Source: Falsiroseomonas sp. (GTDB lineage Bacteria; Pseudomonadota; Alphaproteobacteria; Acetobacterales; Acetobacteraceae). Taken from it: a stretch of 64,000 nucleotides of DNA. Below the pieces are notes generated by a model. It made no database searches and was not told the origin of the DNA. It was given only the letters and a program-made list of their open reading frames with translations. Below are positions 62,764-64,000 of this stretch, one piece after another. A program made the translations under genes and the position numbers. The stretch is from contig NZ_JAUYTS010000018.1 in assembly GCF_030695085.1 (NCBI RefSeq), positions 18,326 through 82,325 of the forward strand. Reading direction: 5' to 3'. Position 1 is the first letter of the stretch; each line of letters starts with the position of its first letter.

Positions 62764-64000
62764 TCAGTTGGCCGGGCGCGTGCCCATGGCAACCGTGCGC
62801 TCATCCATCCGCGGCTCATGCACCAGGCCGCGGCGCGCCGCCCAGGCGTTGGTGATGTTGTACAGCGGCACCATCGCCACATCATCGGTCGCGAGCCGGA
62901 TCGCCTGGCGCAGCACCGCGGCGCGGTCCTCCAGCTGCAGCAGGGTGGCCGCGCGGTCGGTCAGCGCATCCAGCTCCGGGTTCGCATAGCGTGCCGCATT
63001 GGCCGCGCCACGCCGCGCCGCGCGGTCGAAGCTGCCGAGCACGCTGATCAGGAAGCTGCCGGCCTCACCCGTGCTGCTGCCCCAGCCGGCCAGGCGGATC
63101 GGGAATTCCTGGCGCGCGGCGCGGGCCGAGTAGCTGGTCCAGGGCAGCGCCTCCACCGCCGTGCGGACCCCGATGCGCGCCCACATCTGCGCCACGGCCT
63201 GGGCGGTGCGGGCATCATTCGGGTAGCGGTCATTCGGCGTGAACAGGGTGATTCGGAAGCCGTCCGGATAGCCGGCCTCGGCCAGCAGGCGGCGCGCGCC
63301 TTCCGGGTCGAATTCCGGCACCGCAACCTCCGGCGCATGGGTCGTGGTGCCCGGCGGCATCCACTGGCCGGCCGGCGCGGCGGCGCCCTCCATCACCCGG
63401 TCCACCAGCGCCTGGCGGTTCACCGCCATGGTCAGCGCGCGGCGCACGCGCACATCATCGAAGGGGTTCACCTCCATCGGCCGGCCGTCATTATCCGTGA
63501 CCTGCGGCAGGTTGCCGCGGCGGGACCGGTCGAAGGCGATGAAGATCAGGCGCAGGCCCTGCACCTCGGCCACGGCAACGCGGCTGTCGCGGCGCAGGCG
63601 GGCGAGGTCGGTGGAGGGGACCTGGTCGATCACATCCACATCGCCGGCGATCAGTGCGGAAACCCGCGCCGTGTTGTTCGTCACGACGCGATAGGTCACC
63701 CTTTCCCAGTTCTGGCGCGGACCGAACCACGCATCATTCCGCGCCAGTTCGAAGCGGTCGCCGGGGATGGCGTTGGTAATGCGATACGGTCCGGTGCCGA
63801 TGGCGGCGCGCAGCGCGTTGAAATCCTCCGTCCCGCGGCCCTCCACCGCATGTTTCGCGACCATGGCGATGGAGCCGAGTTCCACCGGCAGCAGCGGGTG
63901 CGGCGCCGCGGTGTGGAAGCGCACGGTGTGGGAATCGACGATTTCGGTGCGTTCGATGGCGCGCACGAAGGGGGCGAAGCTGGCCGGGGTGTTGGGCACG
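62764..64000 (-). CDS. ABC transporter family 5 solute-binding protein, N-terminus outside the window
   Basis: The last 412 residues of a peptide/nickel-type receptor. Visible landmarks are GTGPYRI, LIAGDVDVIDQVPS, FDDVRVRRALTMAVNRQALV, WMPPGTT and the C-terminal lobe ending GTRPAN. The signal peptide and first strands are beyond the right edge, so the true start is unknown. It is on the same strand as the small HicA-like gene and ends 79 nt before that gene's start. Confidence 0.9.
   Translation of the reverse strand, partial: VPNTPASFAPFVRAIERTEIVDSHTVRFHTAAPHPLLPVELGSIAMVAKHAVEGRGTEDFNALRAAIGTGPYRITNAIPGDRFELARNDAWFGPRQNWERVTYRVVTNNTARVSALIAGDVDVIDQVPSTDLARLRRDSRVAVAEVQGLRLIFIAFDRSRRGNLPQVTDNDGRPMEVNPFDDVRVRRALTMAVNRQALVDRVMEGAAAPAGQWMPPGTTTHAPEVAVPEFDPEGARRLLAEAGYPDGFRITLFTPNDRYPNDARTAQAVAQMWARIGVRTAVEALPWTSYSARAARQEFPIRLAGWGSSTGEAGSFLISVLGSFDRAARRGAANAARYANPELDALTDRAATLLQLEDRAAVLRQAIRLATDDVAMVPLYNITNAWAARRGLVHEPRMDERTVAMGTRPAN

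Overview
The window is about 64 kb of uniformly GC-rich, densely packed bacterial DNA with ordinary chromosomal housekeeping genes. The combination of several Bug/TctC-type solute receptors, TRAP and ABC importers, general chromosomal order (dapF-mtaB-ftsY; rpmI-rplT-pheS-pheT; lepA), and the style of the proteins suggests an alphaproteobacterium, most likely a Roseomonas-like member of the Acetobacteraceae. That placement is inference from gene content and protein style; no 16S gene is present. No tRNA, rRNA, CRISPR array, transposase, integrase or phage gene was seen.

Layout. 1-3184 (minus): dapF, mtaB and a truncated ftsY in one tight operon. 3528-4499: an orphan ATP-grasp ligase behind an unusually AT-rich leader, followed by a nested palindromic element. 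4819-9051: rpmI, rplT, pheS, pheT. 9094-13472: a RidA-like protein, then lepA bracketed by two orphan Bug receptors. 13537-20571: a small membrane protein, an adenosine-deaminase-like hydrolase coupled to a family 5 peptide-type receptor, and an operon of zinc alcohol dehydrogenase, gamma-glutamyltransferase-like protein and D-2-hydroxyacid dehydrogenase.

20593-32544 is a long minus-strand block: an AhpD-like protein, a fold-type-IV aminotransferase resembling (R)-amine transaminases, a polyamine-type ABC importer (receptor, two permeases, ATPase), then a dipeptide-type ABC importer (receptor, permease, a permease-ATPase fusion, second ATPase) ending with a creatininase-like hydrolase. Many junctions overlap by 1 or 4 nt, so the transport cassettes are translationally coupled. 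32651-36804 has another Bug receptor, a DEAD-box RNA helicase and a CoA transferase. OxyR (both redox cysteines present) is divergent from the CoA transferase. 38051-43393 is a tricarboxylate-type cassette: TctC receptor, TctA-TctB fusion, PrpF/GalD-like isomerase, Ldh2-type dehydrogenase.

43609-49954 encodes a three-gene phosphorelay: a 1357-residue multi-PAS hybrid kinase, an OmpR-type regulator and a receiver-kinase hybrid. 50069-57113 holds a DUF892 stress protein, a 52-residue membrane protein, and the most unusual unit of the window: a CPA1 Na+/H+ antiporter overlapping by 4 nt a 1513-residue protein with DUF4011, superfamily 1 helicase, Vsr-like nuclease and DUF3320 regions. 57285-64000 has a peptidoglycan-binding lipoprotein with Gly-rich repeats, a TRAP importer with two paralogous receptors, a small HicA-like protein behind an FNR/FixK-type box, and a truncated family 5 receptor.
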